From Pseudomonas sp. MH9.2 (lineage in GTDB: Bacteria > Pseudomonadota > Gammaproteobacteria > Pseudomonadales > Pseudomonadaceae), in the NCBI RefSeq assembly GCF_034353875.1, contig NZ_CP133784.1, positions 4,492,501-4,556,500 of the forward strand: a stretch of DNA of 64,000 bases, read 5' to 3'. Both the position numbers and the translations under genes were made by a program. Of the stretch, positions 47,061-57,006 are shown piece after piece; position 1 is the stretch's first letter, and the number at the start of each line of letters is the position of its first letter. The notes below the pieces were generated by a model, which was given only the letters and a program-made list of their open reading frames with translations, had not been told where the DNA came from and searched no databases.

Positions 47061-47819
47061 ATGACCCTGCGCGCCGCGCTATTGCTGTGTTTCGTCAACG
47101 TGCTGGCTGGCTGCGTTTCGTCGGGCAGTGTCGATCCGATGAGCACCAGCAAGGGTCGTGACCAGGCGCGCGCCGCGTACGTGCAGCTGGGGCTTGGTTA
47201 TCTGCAGCAGGGTTCCACCGAGCGCGCCAAGGTTCCTTTGAAAAAAGCCCTCGACCTGGACAGCTCCGATCCTGACGCGAATGCTGCGCTGGCATTGATC
47301 TTTCAGGCTGAAATGGAGCCGGAGCTGGCGGACAAGCAATACCTCAAGGCACTTTCGGCGCGTTCCAACGATGCGCGAATCCTGAATAATTACGGCAGTT
47401 TCCTGTACGAGCAAAAGCGTTACAAAGAAGCTTACGAGCGTTTTCAACAGGCCGCCGCTGATACCCTCTACCCGGAACGTTCACGGGTTTTCGAGAGTTT
47501 GGGGATGACCGCACTGAGGCTCAATCAGCGTGACGAAGCCACCGGCTACTTCACCAAAGCCCTGCGTCTGGATCGCCAACAGCCACGCGCATTGCTGGAA
47601 ATGGCTGAGTTGTCGTTCGAAGACAGGCATTATGTGCCCTCGCGTGAGTATTACGACCGTTTTAGCCAACTGAGCGATCAAAATGCACGTAGTCTATTAC
47701 TCGGTACGCGGTTGGCAAAAATCTACGATGATCGCGATAAAGCAGCCAGTTTTGGGCTGCAACTAAAAAGACTCTATCCCGGTAGCCCGGAATATCAGCA
47801 ATACCTGTCGGAGCAATGA
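47061..47819 (+). CDS. pilW: Type IV pilus stability lipoprotein PilW (PilF)
   Basis: A 252-residue outer-membrane TPR lipoprotein. Lipobox LAGC after a short signal peptide, then about six TPR units (AAYVQLGLGYLQQGSTERAKVPLKKAL, NAALALIFQAEMEPELADKQYLKAL and so on). It is the pilotin for the PilQ secretin. The stop overlaps the rodZ start. Confidence 0.95.
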   Translation: MTLRAALLLCFVNVLAGCVSSGSVDPMSTSKGRDQARAAYVQLGLGYLQQGSTERAKVPLKKALDLDSSDPDANAALALIFQAEMEPELADKQYLKALSARSNDARILNNYGSFLYEQKRYKEAYERFQQAAADTLYPERSRVFESLGMTALRLNQRDEATGYFTKALRLDRQQPRALLEMAELSFEDRHYVPSREYYDRFSQLSDQNARSLLLGTRLAKIYDDRDKAASFGLQLKRLYPGSPEYQQYLSEQ

Positions 47820-48814
47820 TGAAAGCGGCGCATCCCGAAGTTGTAGCAGCCACTCGCGTGAACCCTGGCGAGACCTTGCGTCAGGGCCGAGAGAGCAAAA
47901 ACTGGTCGCTGCCTGATGTGGCCTCGAGGCTGAACCTCACCGTCGCGTCCTTGGGCAACCTTGAAACTGGCGATTTTGAAAAGTTGCCTGGGCATACCTT
48001 CGCCCGGGGCTATATCCGTGCCTACGCGAAACTTCTTGGGCTCGATCAAAGTGCGTTGGTTCAGCAGTTCGATCAATACACCGGCACCGATGCCCATGGC
48101 AGTAATGTGCACAGCCTGGGTCGCATTGAAGAGCCGGTGCGGCTGTCGCACAATATTTTGCGCATTGTCAGCTTGCTGTTGCTCGTGGTTCTGGTCGGTG
48201 CCGGTTTCTTCTGGTGGCAGGATCAGACGTCGATGCGCGGCAAAGAGTCGACAGGGATCAGCCTTGAGCACGTCGAAGTCGAAAGTGCTGATGGCACGAC
48301 CCAGATTCATCCTCTGGATGAACCTGAAGATCAAGCCGTGACCGAGTCTCAAGGGACGTCGTTACCTCTCGCCGCAGGTGAGCCCGCGGCTGAAACCGCA
48401 GCGACGACGCCTGCTGCTCCGTCCGCTCCGGCCGTTGGCACGCCTTCGGCCAACGTCCCGGTTACACCGCCTGCGGTGCCGGTGCGCACAACTCCGATGA
48501 CACCAGTGGCGCCATCGACCGTTGCAGTAACGCCTGTTACGACACAAGCGGACCCTGCAGCTGTGGTAGCGGGTTCTGGTCACATCAAGCTGCAATACGT
48601 CTCCGATTGCTGGACGCAAGTGACCGATGCCAACGGCAAAGTGTTACTCAGCGGTGTGAAGCGCAAGGGCGAGAATCTGGATGTCACCGGCAAGCCGCCG
48701 CTCACGTTACGCCTGGGCTTTGCTCGCGGTGTTCAAGTGAGCTATAACGGCCAGCCTGTGGACATGGCACCTTTTACCAGTGGCGAAACCGCTCGCCTGA
48801 AGCTAGGGCAATAA
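47816..48814 (+). CDS. rodZ: RodZ-like cell-shape protein
   Basis: A 332-residue bitopic protein. Residues ~15-85 form a Cro/CI-type helix-turn-helix (GETLRQGRESKNWSLPDVASRLNLTVASLGNLE). One membrane helix follows at ~118-138 (LRIVSLLLLVVLVGAGFFWW), then a Pro/Thr/Ala-rich periplasmic linker and a C-terminal DUF4115 beta domain (VSDCWTQVTDANGKVLLSG). It links MreB to the elongasome. Overlaps pilW by four bases. Confidence 0.93.
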   Translation: MMKAAHPEVVAATRVNPGETLRQGRESKNWSLPDVASRLNLTVASLGNLETGDFEKLPGHTFARGYIRAYAKLLGLDQSALVQQFDQYTGTDAHGSNVHSLGRIEEPVRLSHNILRIVSLLLLVVLVGAGFFWWQDQTSMRGKESTGISLEHVEVESADGTTQIHPLDEPEDQAVTESQGTSLPLAAGEPAAETAATTPAAPSAPAVGTPSANVPVTPPAVPVRTTPMTPVAPSTVAVTPVTTQADPAAVVAGSGHIKLQYVSDCWTQVTDANGKVLLSGVKRKGENLDVTGKPPLTLRLGFARGVQVSYNGQPVDMAPFTSGETARLKLGQ

Positions 48815-48817
48815 GTC

Positions 48818-49927
48818 ATGCACGGCGAATCACCGATCAAACGTCGCGAATCTCGTAAAATTTGGGTCGGCTCCGTCCCGGTGGGCGGTGATGCGCCCAT
48901 CGCGGTGCAGAGCATGACCAACAGCGACACCAACGATGTCGCGGCCACGGTTGCGCAGATCAATCGTCTGGAAGCGGCTGGCGTCGATATCGTGCGGATT
49001 TCGGTTCCGGACATGGATGCTGCCGAGGCGTTTGGCCGGATCAAGCAATTGGTCAAGGTCCCCTTGGTTGCCGACATCCACTTCGACTACAAAATTGCAT
49101 TGCGCGTCGCCGAGCTGGGCGTTGACTGCCTGCGGATCAACCCGGGCAACATCGGCCGCGAAGACCGTGTGCGCGCGGTGGTGAGTGCCGCCCGTGACCG
49201 TGGGATTTCGATCCGTATCGGGGTCAACGCGGGGTCGCTGGAAAAAGACCTGCAGAAAAAATATGGCGAGCCGACACCGGCTGCGCTGGTCGAGTCCGCG
49301 TTGCGGCATGTCGAGCATCTGGATCGTCTGGATTTCCAGGATTTCAAGGTGAGTGTCAAAGCCAGCGACGTGTTCATGGCGGTGGAAGCCTATCGCTTGC
49401 TCGCCAAGCAAATCATTCAGCCGTTGCACCTGGGCATTACCGAAGCCGGTGGCCTGCGTTCAGGCACGGTAAAATCAGCTGTTGGCCTCGGTATGCTGCT
49501 TGCCGAGGGGATTGGCGATACTATCCGCATCTCGTTGGCTGCTGACCCGGTCGAAGAGGTGAAAGTCGGTTACGACATTCTCAAATCGCTGCACCTTCGT
49601 TCCCGTGGCATTAACTTCATTGCCTGCCCGAGCTGTTCCCGGCAGAACTTCGATGTGGTCAAGACCATGAACGAACTGGAAGTGCGCCTTGAAGATTTGT
49701 TGGTACCGCTGGATGTCGCGGTGATCGGTTGTGTGGTCAACGGTCCTGGCGAAGCCAAGGAGGCGCATATCGGCCTCACTGGGGGAACGCCTAACCTGAT
49801 TTACATCGACGGCAAGCCAGCGCAGAAGCTGACCAATGACAATCTGGTCGATGAGCTTGAACGCTTGATCCGTCAGAGAGCGGCCGAAAAGGTCGAAGCC
49901 GACGCAGCGCTCATCGCGCGCGGTTGA
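48818..49927 (+). CDS. ispG: 4-hydroxy-3-methylbut-2-enyl-diphosphate synthase (flavodoxin/ferredoxin)
   Basis: A 369-residue 4Fe-4S enzyme of the MEP isoprenoid pathway. Visible blocks: [42 protein letters not shown], and the cluster region [13 protein letters not shown] with a third Cys in [11 protein letters not shown]. It begins three bases after rodZ, so probably the same transcript. Confidence 0.97.
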   Translation: MHGESPIKRRESRKIWVGSVPVGGDAPIAVQSMTNSDTNDVAATVAQINRLEAAGVDIVRISVPDMDAAEAFGRIKQLVKVPLVADIHFDYKIALRVAELGVDCLRINPGNIGREDRVRAVVSAARDRGISIRIGVNAGSLEKDLQKKYGEPTPAALVESALRHVEHLDRLDFQDFKVSVKASDVFMAVEAYRLLAKQIIQPLHLGITEAGGLRSGTVKSAVGLGMLLAEGIGDTIRISLAADPVEEVKVGYDILKSLHLRSRGINFIACPSCSRQNFDVVKTMNELEVRLEDLLVPLDVAVIGCVVNGPGEAKEAHIGLTGGTPNLIYIDGKPAQKLTNDNLVDELERLIRQRAAEKVEADAALIARG

Positions 49928-49959
49928 TAGGCCAATACAGATTTCGCTAAGGATTTTTC

Positions 49960-51249
49960 GTGAGTAAGTCTCTGCAAGCCATTCGTGGCATGAACGACAT
50001 CCTGCCCGACCAGACGCCCCTGTGGCGCTATTTCGAGGGCACGGTGTCGCGTCTGCTGGATAACTACGGTTATCGCCAGATTCGTATGCCAATCGTTGAG
50101 TTCACCGAGCTGTTCAAGCGCTCTATCGGTGAAGTGACCGACATCGTCGAAAAAGAGATGTACACCTTTGCCGATCGCAACGGTGACTCTCTGACCCTGC
50201 GCCCTGAAGGCACTGCGGCATGTGTGCGTGCAGTGCTTGAACACGGTATTACCGGTGGCGGCCAGGTTCAGAAGCTTTGGTACATCGGCCCTATGTTCCG
50301 CCACGAGCGGCCACAGAAAGGCCGTTATCGCCAGTTTCATCAAATTGGGGTGGAAGTCTTCAATCTTGATGGCCCGGACATCGACGCCGAGCTGATTGTT
50401 CTGACCTGGCGTCTATGGGGCCTGCTGGGCATTCGCGGCGCGGTCAAACTTGAGCTCAACAGCCTGGGCACCAGCGAAGCGCGCGGGCGTTATCGCGAGG
50501 CGCTGGTCGAGTTTCTGTCGGCACGCCTGAGCGAACTTGACGAAGACAGCCAGCGTCGTCTGAAAACCAACCCGCTTCGCGTTCTCGACACCAAGAGCCC
50601 TGAAACCCAGGCCGTTCTGGTGGACGCGCCGAAGCTGGCGGATTACCTCGACGACGAGTCGCGTATCCACTTCGACGGGCTCAAGGCACGTCTGGACGCA
50701 GCCGGTATTCCGTATGTGATCAATCCCAAGCTGGTGCGCGGGCTCGATTACTACAGCAAAACCGTTTTCGAATGGGTCACCGATCAGTTGGGCGCCCAAG
50801 GCACTGTGTGTGCCGGTGGTCGTTATGATGGCCTGGTCGAGCAAATGGGCGGCAAGCCTACGAGCGGCGTCGGTTTTGCCATGGGCATCGAGCGTCTGGT
50901 CCTGCTGCTGGAAACCCTGGAGCAGATCCCGGAAGAAATCTCGCGTCAGGTCGACGTCTATCTGTGTGCCTTCGGTGAAGCTGCCGAACTGGCTGCATTG
51001 ACCCTGACCGAACGTTTGCGTGACCAGTTGCCGAACCTGCGTTTGCAGGTCAATGCCGGCGCTGGCAGTTTTAAAAGCCAGTTCAAAAAAGCCGACAAGA
51101 GCGGTGCACTGTACGCGCTGATCCTGGGCGACGATGAACTGGCCCAGCAAGTGGTAGGTTTCAAACCCCTGCGTGGCCAGGGCGAACAACAAAATATTGC
51201 CTGGGATGCTCTGTCTGAGCACCTGGCCGCCTGCGTTGTGCAGGGTTGA
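49960..51249 (+). CDS. hisS: Histidyl-tRNA synthetase
   Basis: A 429-residue class II synthetase. Motif 2 is [26 protein letters not shown]; the histidine-specific blocks are [15 protein letters not shown] and [15 protein letters not shown]; motif 3 is [15 protein letters not shown]. The start is GTG ([15 protein letters not shown]), with AAGGA upstream. It lies 32 bp after ispG. Confidence 0.98.
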   Translation: MSKSLQAIRGMNDILPDQTPLWRYFEGTVSRLLDNYGYRQIRMPIVEFTELFKRSIGEVTDIVEKEMYTFADRNGDSLTLRPEGTAACVRAVLEHGITGGGQVQKLWYIGPMFRHERPQKGRYRQFHQIGVEVFNLDGPDIDAELIVLTWRLWGLLGIRGAVKLELNSLGTSEARGRYREALVEFLSARLSELDEDSQRRLKTNPLRVLDTKSPETQAVLVDAPKLADYLDDESRIHFDGLKARLDAAGIPYVINPKLVRGLDYYSKTVFEWVTDQLGAQGTVCAGGRYDGLVEQMGGKPTSGVGFAMGIERLVLLLETLEQIPEEISRQVDVYLCAFGEAAELAALTLTERLRDQLPNLRLQVNAGAGSFKSQFKKADKSGALYALILGDDELAQQVVGFKPLRGQGEQQNIAWDALSEHLAACVVQG

Positions 51250-51288
51250 AGCTGATAAACAGCCGTTTTAGCGAATAGGAGTATTGGG

Positions 51289-51930
51289 GTGTCGCGTACC
51301 GAAGATGAAGAACTGGCCGTGATGAAGGACTGGTGGCAACGCAACGGCAAACCCCTGGTTACTGGCGGTTTGCTGGCGTTGATCGTGGTATTTGGCTGGC
51401 AAGCCTGGCACAGATATCAGGGCAACCAGTCGCAAGGCGCCTCGATGCTCTATCAGCAATTGCTGGAAACGGCCTTGACCCCGAGCGGTCAGCCTGACAC
51501 GGCACGGGTCGCGGATATCGCGGGCAAGTTGAAAAGCGAATTCGGTGGCTCGGCTTACGCTCAATACGGCAGCCTGTTCGTGGCTAAAGTGGCGGTTGAT
51601 ACCGGCAAGCTCGATGATGCTGCCGCTGAACTCAACGCCATTACCGCCAAGCCGTTCAACGACACGCTGGGTGAAATTGCGCGTCAGCGTCTGGCTCGGG
51701 TGTTGGCTGCTCAGAACAAGACTGACGAAGCACTGAAACTGCTCGACGGTGATGCCGACAAAGCATTCCTGGCCAGCCGTGAAGAACTCAAGGGCGACCT
51801 GCTGGTACAGCTGGGCCGTGCCGACGAGGCGCATGCGGCCTATCAAAAAGCCAAATCCGCGCTGTCTGAAGAAGCGGCAGTGGGTAGCTTACAAATGAAA
51901 CTCGACGACTTGGCGAAAGGGGATGCGTGA
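51289..51930 (+). CDS. yfgM: YfgM-like TPR membrane protein
   Basis: A 213-residue protein with an N-terminal anchor (LVTGGLLALIVVFGWQAW) and a periplasmic TPR region (AQYGSLFVAKVAVDTGKLDDAAAEL; DEALKLLDGDADKAF). In E. coli YfgM contacts SecYEG and periplasmic chaperones. Start codon GTG; AGGAG lies eleven bases before. It is four bases before the bamB start. Confidence 0.92.
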   Translation: MSRTEDEELAVMKDWWQRNGKPLVTGGLLALIVVFGWQAWHRYQGNQSQGASMLYQQLLETALTPSGQPDTARVADIAGKLKSEFGGSAYAQYGSLFVAKVAVDTGKLDDAAAELNAITAKPFNDTLGEIARQRLARVLAAQNKTDEALKLLDGDADKAFLASREELKGDLLVQLGRADEAHAAYQKAKSALSEEAAVGSLQMKLDDLAKGDA

Positions 51931-51934
51931 CGTG

Positions 51935-53074
51935 ATGCGTTGGAAACATGCAGCATTGCTGGCCCTGGCCATATTGGCCGCGGGTTGCAGTAGCAACAGC
52001 AAAAAGGAATTACCACCGGCCGAGCTGACCGACTTCAAAGAAGAAGTGGTTCTGCAAAAGCAATGGAGTCGCTCCATCGGTGATGGCCAGGGCAAGAACT
52101 ACAGCATGTTGGTTCCAGCTGTCGAAGGTGAGAATATCTTCGCTGCGGACGTCACCGGTATTGTGATGTCTCTGGATCGCACGACGGGCGACGTGATCTG
52201 GAAGAAGGACCTTGAACTGCCTGTTTCCGGTGCCGTTGGCGTAGGCTCCGGTCTGGTGATGGTCGGTACGCTCAAAGGCGCAGTCATCGTTCTTGACGCT
52301 GCCACCGGCGAAGAAAAGTGGCGCGCTCGCGTGACCAGTGAAGTGCTGGCACCGCCTGCGACCAACGGTGACGTGGTCGTGGTTCAGACGCAGGATGACC
52401 GTGTGTTCGGCTTCGATGCTGCCACCGGCAACCAGCGCTGGATCTACGAAAGCACCCCTGCGGTCCTGACATTGCGCGGTACTGGCGCGCCGATCGTGAC
52501 CAGCCACCTTGCCTTGGCCGGTCTGTCGACGGGTAAAGTCATTGCATTGAATACCTCGAACGGCGTGCCGATCTGGGAGCAACGCGTTGCTATTCCACAA
52601 GGTCGCTCGGAACTGGATCGTGTTGTCGATATCGACGGTGGTCTGCTGTTGTCTGGCAGTACGTTGTATGTCGCCACCTATCAGGGTCGTGTCGCCGGTC
52701 TGGATGTAGAGAGCGGTCGTGTGCTTTGGCAGCGTGATGCGTCAAGCTATGCCGGTGTCGCCCAAGGTTTTGGCAGCGTCTACGTGAGTCTGGCCAGTGG
52801 CACTGTCGAAGGCGTCGATGAGCGCTCCTCGACAGCGCTTTGGAGCAACGATGCATTGGCTCGTCGCCAGCTGGGTGCGCCGGAAGTGTTTTCCAGCTAC
52901 GTGGCGGTCGGCGATATGGAAGGCTATCTGCACCTGCTGAGCCAGGTCGATGGCCGTTTCGTTGGTCGTGAGAAAATTGACGGCGATGGCCTGCGTGCCC
53001 GTCCGTTGGTTGTTGGCGACACGATTTATGTGTTTGGCAACAGCGGCAAGCTGGAAGCCCTGAAGATCAAGTAA
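51935..53074 (+). CDS. bamB: Outer-membrane assembly lipoprotein BamB
   Basis: About 379 residues, with lipobox LAAGC after a short signal peptide, then a beta-propeller of PQQ-like repeats (TTGDVIWKKDL, ATGEEKWRARV, ATGNQRWIYES, SNGVPIWEQRV, ESGRVLWQRDA). It docks on BamA in the complex that inserts outer-membrane proteins. ATG 51923 (overlapping yfgM) and GTG 51932 are alternative in-frame starts. Confidence 0.95.
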   Translation: MRWKHAALLALAILAAGCSSNSKKELPPAELTDFKEEVVLQKQWSRSIGDGQGKNYSMLVPAVEGENIFAADVTGIVMSLDRTTGDVIWKKDLELPVSGAVGVGSGLVMVGTLKGAVIVLDAATGEEKWRARVTSEVLAPPATNGDVVVVQTQDDRVFGFDAATGNQRWIYESTPAVLTLRGTGAPIVTSHLALAGLSTGKVIALNTSNGVPIWEQRVAIPQGRSELDRVVDIDGGLLLSGSTLYVATYQGRVAGLDVESGRVLWQRDASSYAGVAQGFGSVYVSLASGTVEGVDERSSTALWSNDALARRQLGAPEVFSSYVAVGDMEGYLHLLSQVDGRFVGREKIDGDGLRARPLVVGDTIYVFGNSGKLEALKIK

Positions 53075-53089
53075 TGGTTGTCTACGCGT

Positions 53090-53201
53090 GAGGCCGCTCT
53101 CTATGTTTGAAACATAGGGCCTCTTGCAGCCTTGCCCCGGCAAGGCCTGCGGCACTTCTGGTGCCGCTCCGAACTCCGGCCGCTGCCATGCAGCGGCTTT
53201 T
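53090..53201 (+). terminator. Array of four hairpins between bamB and der
   Basis: In order: a nested stem gaggcc/ggcctc enclosing ctatgtttgaaacatag (53090-53123); ccttgcc/ggcaagg (53130-53145); gcggcac/gtgccgc (53149-53167); and gccgctgc/gcagcggc followed by TTTT (53179-53201). The last looks like the true terminator of the bamB transcript. Confidence 0.7.
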
Positions 53202-53233
53202 GTATTTTCTGAAATAACGAAGTGGAGAGCCGC

Positions 53234-54697
53234 ATGGTTCCCGTAATCGCCCTGGTGGGTCGACCGAACGTCGGCAAGTCCACCTTATTCAACCGCCTGA
53301 CCAGGACTCGCGACGCTATTGTCGGCGATTTGTCCGGTCTGACCCGTGATCGCCAGTACGGTGAGGCAAAGTGGCAAGGGCGTTCCTACATTCTGATCGA
53401 CACCGGCGGTATCTCTGGTGATGAACACGGCATGGACGAAAAGATGGCCGAGCAGTCGCTGCTGGCCATCGAAGAAGCCGATGTTGTGTTGTTCCTGGTA
53501 GATGCCCGTGCCGGTTTCACGGCTGCTGACCAAATGATCGGCGAGCACTTGCGCAAGCGTGGCAAGCGTTCCTACGTGGTAGCCAACAAGGTCGACAACA
53601 TCGATCCTGAAATGGCCCGCGCTGAATTCAGCCCGTTGGGTATGGGTGATGCGATCCCGGTTGCTGGTGCTCACGGTCGTGGCATCACTCAGATGCTGGA
53701 AATCGCCCTCAGCGAATTCCCGAAAGACCCTGAAGAAGAGATTGAGGCCGAAGATGTCGCCGAAGGCCAGGAAGCCAAGCGCATTCCAGGTCCTAGTGAA
53801 AAAGACGGGATCAAGATCGCGATCATCGGCCGTCCGAACGTTGGCAAATCGACGTTGGTCAACCGCATGCTCGGTGAAGACCGGGTTATCGTCTATGACG
53901 AGCCTGGCACCACCCGTGACAGCATCTACATTCCCTTCGAGCGTAACGACGAGAAGTACACGCTGATCGACACCGCGGGTGTGCGCAAGCGCGGCAAGGT
54001 CCACGAGGAAGTCGAAAAGTTCTCGGTGGTGAAAACCCTGCAGGCGATCAAAGACGCCAACGTGGTGATCTTCGTGATGGACGCCCGCGAAGGCGTGGTC
54101 GATCACGACCTCAACCTGCTGGGCTTTGTCCTGGAATCCGGTCGTGCGCTGGTTATCGCATTGAACAAGTGGGATGGCATGGATCCGAGCGAGCGCGAGT
54201 TCGTGAAGATCGAGCTGCAACGTCGCTTGTTCTTCGTCGACTTCGCCGATATCCACTTCATCTCGGCCTTGCATGGCACGGGTGTGGGTAACCTCTACCA
54301 ATCGGTTCAGAACTCGTTCAAGTCCGCAGTCACCCGCTGGCCGACTAACCGCCTGACTCAGATTCTTGAAGACGCGGTCAGTGAACATGCACCGCCGATG
54401 GTTGGCAGCCGCCGCATCAAGCTTCGCTATGCTCACTTGGGCGGTGCTAACCCGCCGTTGATCGTGATTCACGGCAACCAAGTCGAGAAAGTACCCAAGT
54501 CCTATGTCCGTTATCTGGAAAACACCTACCGCCGCGTGTTGAAGCTGGTCGGTACGCCAATCCGGATCGAGTTCAAAGGCGGGGAGAACCCATACGAAGG
54601 CAACAAGAACACGCTGACAGACCGTCAGGTCAACAAGAAGCGTCGAATGATGTCTCACCACAAGAAAGCTGACAAAAAACGCAAAGATAAGCGTTGA
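53234..54697 (+). CDS. der: Ribosome-assembly GTPase Der
   Basis: A 487-residue double-Era GTPase. First G domain: [23 protein letters not shown]; second: [26 protein letters not shown]-like C-terminal domain follows, with a very basic tail ([20 protein letters not shown]) for 50S binding. ATG 53234 has GGAG upstream and gives the family N-terminus MVPVIALVG. Confidence 0.97.
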   Translation: MVPVIALVGRPNVGKSTLFNRLTRTRDAIVGDLSGLTRDRQYGEAKWQGRSYILIDTGGISGDEHGMDEKMAEQSLLAIEEADVVLFLVDARAGFTAADQMIGEHLRKRGKRSYVVANKVDNIDPEMARAEFSPLGMGDAIPVAGAHGRGITQMLEIALSEFPKDPEEEIEAEDVAEGQEAKRIPGPSEKDGIKIAIIGRPNVGKSTLVNRMLGEDRVIVYDEPGTTRDSIYIPFERNDEKYTLIDTAGVRKRGKVHEEVEKFSVVKTLQAIKDANVVIFVMDAREGVVDHDLNLLGFVLESGRALVIALNKWDGMDPSEREFVKIELQRRLFFVDFADIHFISALHGTGVGNLYQSVQNSFKSAVTRWPTNRLTQILEDAVSEHAPPMVGSRRIKLRYAHLGGANPPLIVIHGNQVEKVPKSYVRYLENTYRRVLKLVGTPIRIEFKGGENPYEGNKNTLTDRQVNKKRRMMSHHKKADKKRKDKR

Positions 54698-54718
54698 TCC
54701 GGTAACGGATATTCTTGA

Positions 54719-54744
54719 AAAGGGCGCCAATGGCGCCTTTTTTT
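54719..54744 (+). terminator. Terminator of der
   Basis: Stem aaggcgcc-type (ggcgcc/ggcgcc) with a 3-nt loop and a long T run, 22 bp after the stop. Confidence 0.9.
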
Positions 54745-54817
54745 ATGCGCGTGGTATGGGCTATCCTGTTTGTTTCCCGTGCCGCCGTAGAGCCGGGTGT
54801 AAGCAAGGGAATGGCCC

Positions 54818-55966
54818 ATGATCATCAGTAAGCTGCCGAATGTCGGCACGACCATTTTTACCGTGATGTCCCAGCTTGCCGCGCAGACCGGTGCAATTAA
54901 CCTGTCCCAAGGTTTTCCGGATTTCGACGGCCCGCAAGCGCTTCGAGATGCTGTGAGCCGGCACATCGCTGATGGCCACAACCAATACGCGCCGATGACC
55001 GGCTTGCCTGCCCTGCGCCAGCAAGTGGCGGCCAAAATTGCCCGTAGCTATGGCCGTCAGGTGGATGCCGACACTGAAGTTACCATCACCCCCGGCGCGA
55101 CCCAGGCCATTTTTTGCGCGATCCAGACGGTGATTCAGCCCGGCGACGAAGTGATCGTGTTCGACCCGTGCTACGACAGCTATGAACCTTCGGTCGAGCT
55201 GGCTGGCGGTCGCTGCGTGCATGTTCAGCTTGGCTTGGACGATTTCGCCATTGATTGGCAGAAGCTCGGCGAAGCCCTGACCCCGCGCACGCGGATGATC
55301 ATCCTCAACAGCCCGCACAACCCGAGCGGCGCGTTGATCACCCGCGATGAGCTCGATCGGTTGGCGGCGTTGATCGCCAATCGCGATATTTATCTGGTCA
55401 GCGATGAAGTGTACGAGCACCTGGTGTTTGACGGCGTGCCGCACGCCAGCGTGCTGGCCCATGAAGAACTGTACCAGCGGGCGTTCGTGGTCAGTTCGTT
55501 CGGCAAGACCTATCACGTTACCGGTTGGAAAACCGGTTATGTGGTCGCGCCTCCGGCCTTGACTGCCGAGTTGCGCAAGATCCACCAGTACGTGAGCTTC
55601 TGTGGCGTAACGCCGCTGCAATACGCCTTGGCTGATTTCATGGCCGAGCACCCTGAGCATGTCGAGGAGCTGCCCGCGTTCTATCAGGCCAAGCGCGATC
55701 TGTTCTGCGACCAGCTTGAACCCTCACGCTTTAACTTCAGCCGCGTAGCGGGCACCTATTTTCAGCTGGTGGATTACTCGAACATTCGTCCGGATTTGAA
55801 TGACGTCGATATGTCGCTGTGGATGACCCGCGAGCATGGTGTGGCTTCTATTCCTATCTCGGTCTTCTACCAAAGCCCACCATCAGGGCAACGCCTGATT
55901 CGTTTGTGCTTTGCCAAACGCGAGGAGACGTTGCGTCAGGCAGCGGAAAAACTATGCGCGATTTAA
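54818..55966 (+). CDS. Methionine/glutamine-type aminotransferase (YbdL/KAT-like)
   Basis: A 382-residue fold-type I PLP aminotransferase. Motifs: NLSQGFPDFDGP near the start, ITPGATQAIFCAIQT, ILNSPHNPSGA, VSDEVYEHLVFDG, and the PLP lysine in SSFGKTYHVTGWKTGYVV. The sequence is closest in memory to E. coli YbdL and eukaryotic glutamine transaminase K, which use methionine or glutamine to transaminate keto acids such as alpha-keto-gamma-methylthiobutyrate. It overlaps the omega-amidase-like gene by 13 bases, which supports that role. Confidence 0.92.
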   Translation: MIISKLPNVGTTIFTVMSQLAAQTGAINLSQGFPDFDGPQALRDAVSRHIADGHNQYAPMTGLPALRQQVAAKIARSYGRQVDADTEVTITPGATQAIFCAIQTVIQPGDEVIVFDPCYDSYEPSVELAGGRCVHVQLGLDDFAIDWQKLGEALTPRTRMIILNSPHNPSGALITRDELDRLAALIANRDIYLVSDEVYEHLVFDGVPHASVLAHEELYQRAFVVSSFGKTYHVTGWKTGYVVAPPALTAELRKIHQYVSFCGVTPLQYALADFMAEHPEHVEELPAFYQAKRDLFCDQLEPSRFNFSRVAGTYFQLVDYSNIRPDLNDVDMSLWMTREHGVASIPISVFYQSPPSGQRLIRLCFAKREETLRQAAEKLCAI

Positions 55967-56745
55967 GCGAACTGCCCAATCTCAATATAGCGTTGGTCCA
56001 GACCACTCTGGTGTGGCACGACCGCGAGGCCAACCATGAGCATTTCGAGCTGTTGCTGGATCAGGCTCGGGGCGCGGACCTGATTATCCTGCCAGAGATG
56101 TTCACCACCGGCTTCTCGATGCAGTCCGAAACCCTGTCCGAGCCGGAAAATGGCCCCACCGCCAAGTGGATGCTGGCCCAGGCCAAGCGACTGGATGCGG
56201 TCGTGACGGGCAGCCTGATCGTTCAGGCTGCTGACGGCAGCCATCGCAATCGCCTGCTATGGGCGCGCCCAGACGGTGAGCTGTTGCATTACGACAAGCG
56301 CCATCTGTTTCGCATGGCGGGCGAGCACAACCACTTCACTCCGGGTGAGCGTCAGGTTCAGTTTGAATTGAAAGGCTGGCGGATTCGGCCACTGATTTGC
56401 TACGACCTGCGTTTCCCGGTCTGGAGCCGTGATGCGCAAGACACTGATCTGCTGCTGTATGTCGCCAACTGGCCCGGCGCACGACGTCTGCACTGGAATC
56501 GCCTGCTACCGGCCCGCGCCATCGAAAACCTCTGCTACGTCGCCGCAGTCAATCGAGTCGGCACCGACGGTAAGGGCTTTACTTACACGGGTGATAGCCA
56601 CGTTTTCGACTTTCAGGGTGAAAGCCTGTTTAGCGCCGGTGAGGCCGATGGGGTGTTTCAGGTCTGCCTGAGCGCTGCCGACCTGGCCGCCTACCGCAAA
56701 CGCTTTCCGGCGAATCTGGATGCGGACACTTTCGAGCTGCATTGA
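55954..56745 (+). CDS. Omega-amidase-like C-N hydrolase (YafV/NIT2-like)
   Basis: A 263-residue nitrilase-superfamily amidase. The catalytic triad is Glu in IILPEMFTTGFSM, Lys in HYDKRHLFRMAGE and Cys in LICYDLRFPVWSR. The YafV/NIT2 group hydrolyses alpha-ketoglutaramate and alpha-ketosuccinamate, by-products of glutamine or asparagine transamination. Its ATG lies inside the end of the aminotransferase gene, so the two are coupled. Confidence 0.92.
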   Translation: MRDLSELPNLNIALVQTTLVWHDREANHEHFELLLDQARGADLIILPEMFTTGFSMQSETLSEPENGPTAKWMLAQAKRLDAVVTGSLIVQAADGSHRNRLLWARPDGELLHYDKRHLFRMAGEHNHFTPGERQVQFELKGWRIRPLICYDLRFPVWSRDAQDTDLLLYVANWPGARRLHWNRLLPARAIENLCYVAAVNRVGTDGKGFTYTGDSHVFDFQGESLFSAGEADGVFQVCLSAADLAAYRKRFPANLDADTFELH

Positions 56746-56808
56746 ATAATAATGTTTTTATTTGATGCGGTTTCCAGCCAAACGCTGATCCCCGCAGGAG
56801 CTGACTTA

Positions 56809-56932
56809 TCTGTGAAAGTCGCAACGCGGTGTGTCTGACAGGCCTCGTTGAATGGTCTTCGCAGACAGTTGCTCTTACAGTTTGAACTGCGCGATAGCGC
56901 GGCGTTGCAGGCGGGGCGACATCTCTCACAGG
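56809..56932. repeat. REP-like intergenic repeats, modules Y then X
   Basis: Y (56809-56870) and X (56871-56932) match the modules at 30521-30590 and 30421-30478 but in the opposite order on the same strand. No coding frame. Confidence 0.55.
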
Positions 56933-56952
56933 AAATGCGGGAAGCAGACACA

Positions 56953-56990
56953 AAAACGGCCCCGAAGCGTTCGCTTCGGGGCCGTTTTTT
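56953..56990. terminator. Bidirectional terminator between omega-amidase and leuA
   Basis: A 17-bp perfect stem (aaaacggccccgaagcg and its complement) with a 2-nt loop and A/T runs on both sides, serving the two convergent transcripts. Confidence 0.95.
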
Positions 56991-57006
56991 GTTTCAGGTG
57001 TTCAGA

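Noticed and set aside
53285..54730. 481-codon minus-strand open frame
   Set aside because: Antisense to der, which has all GTPase motifs.
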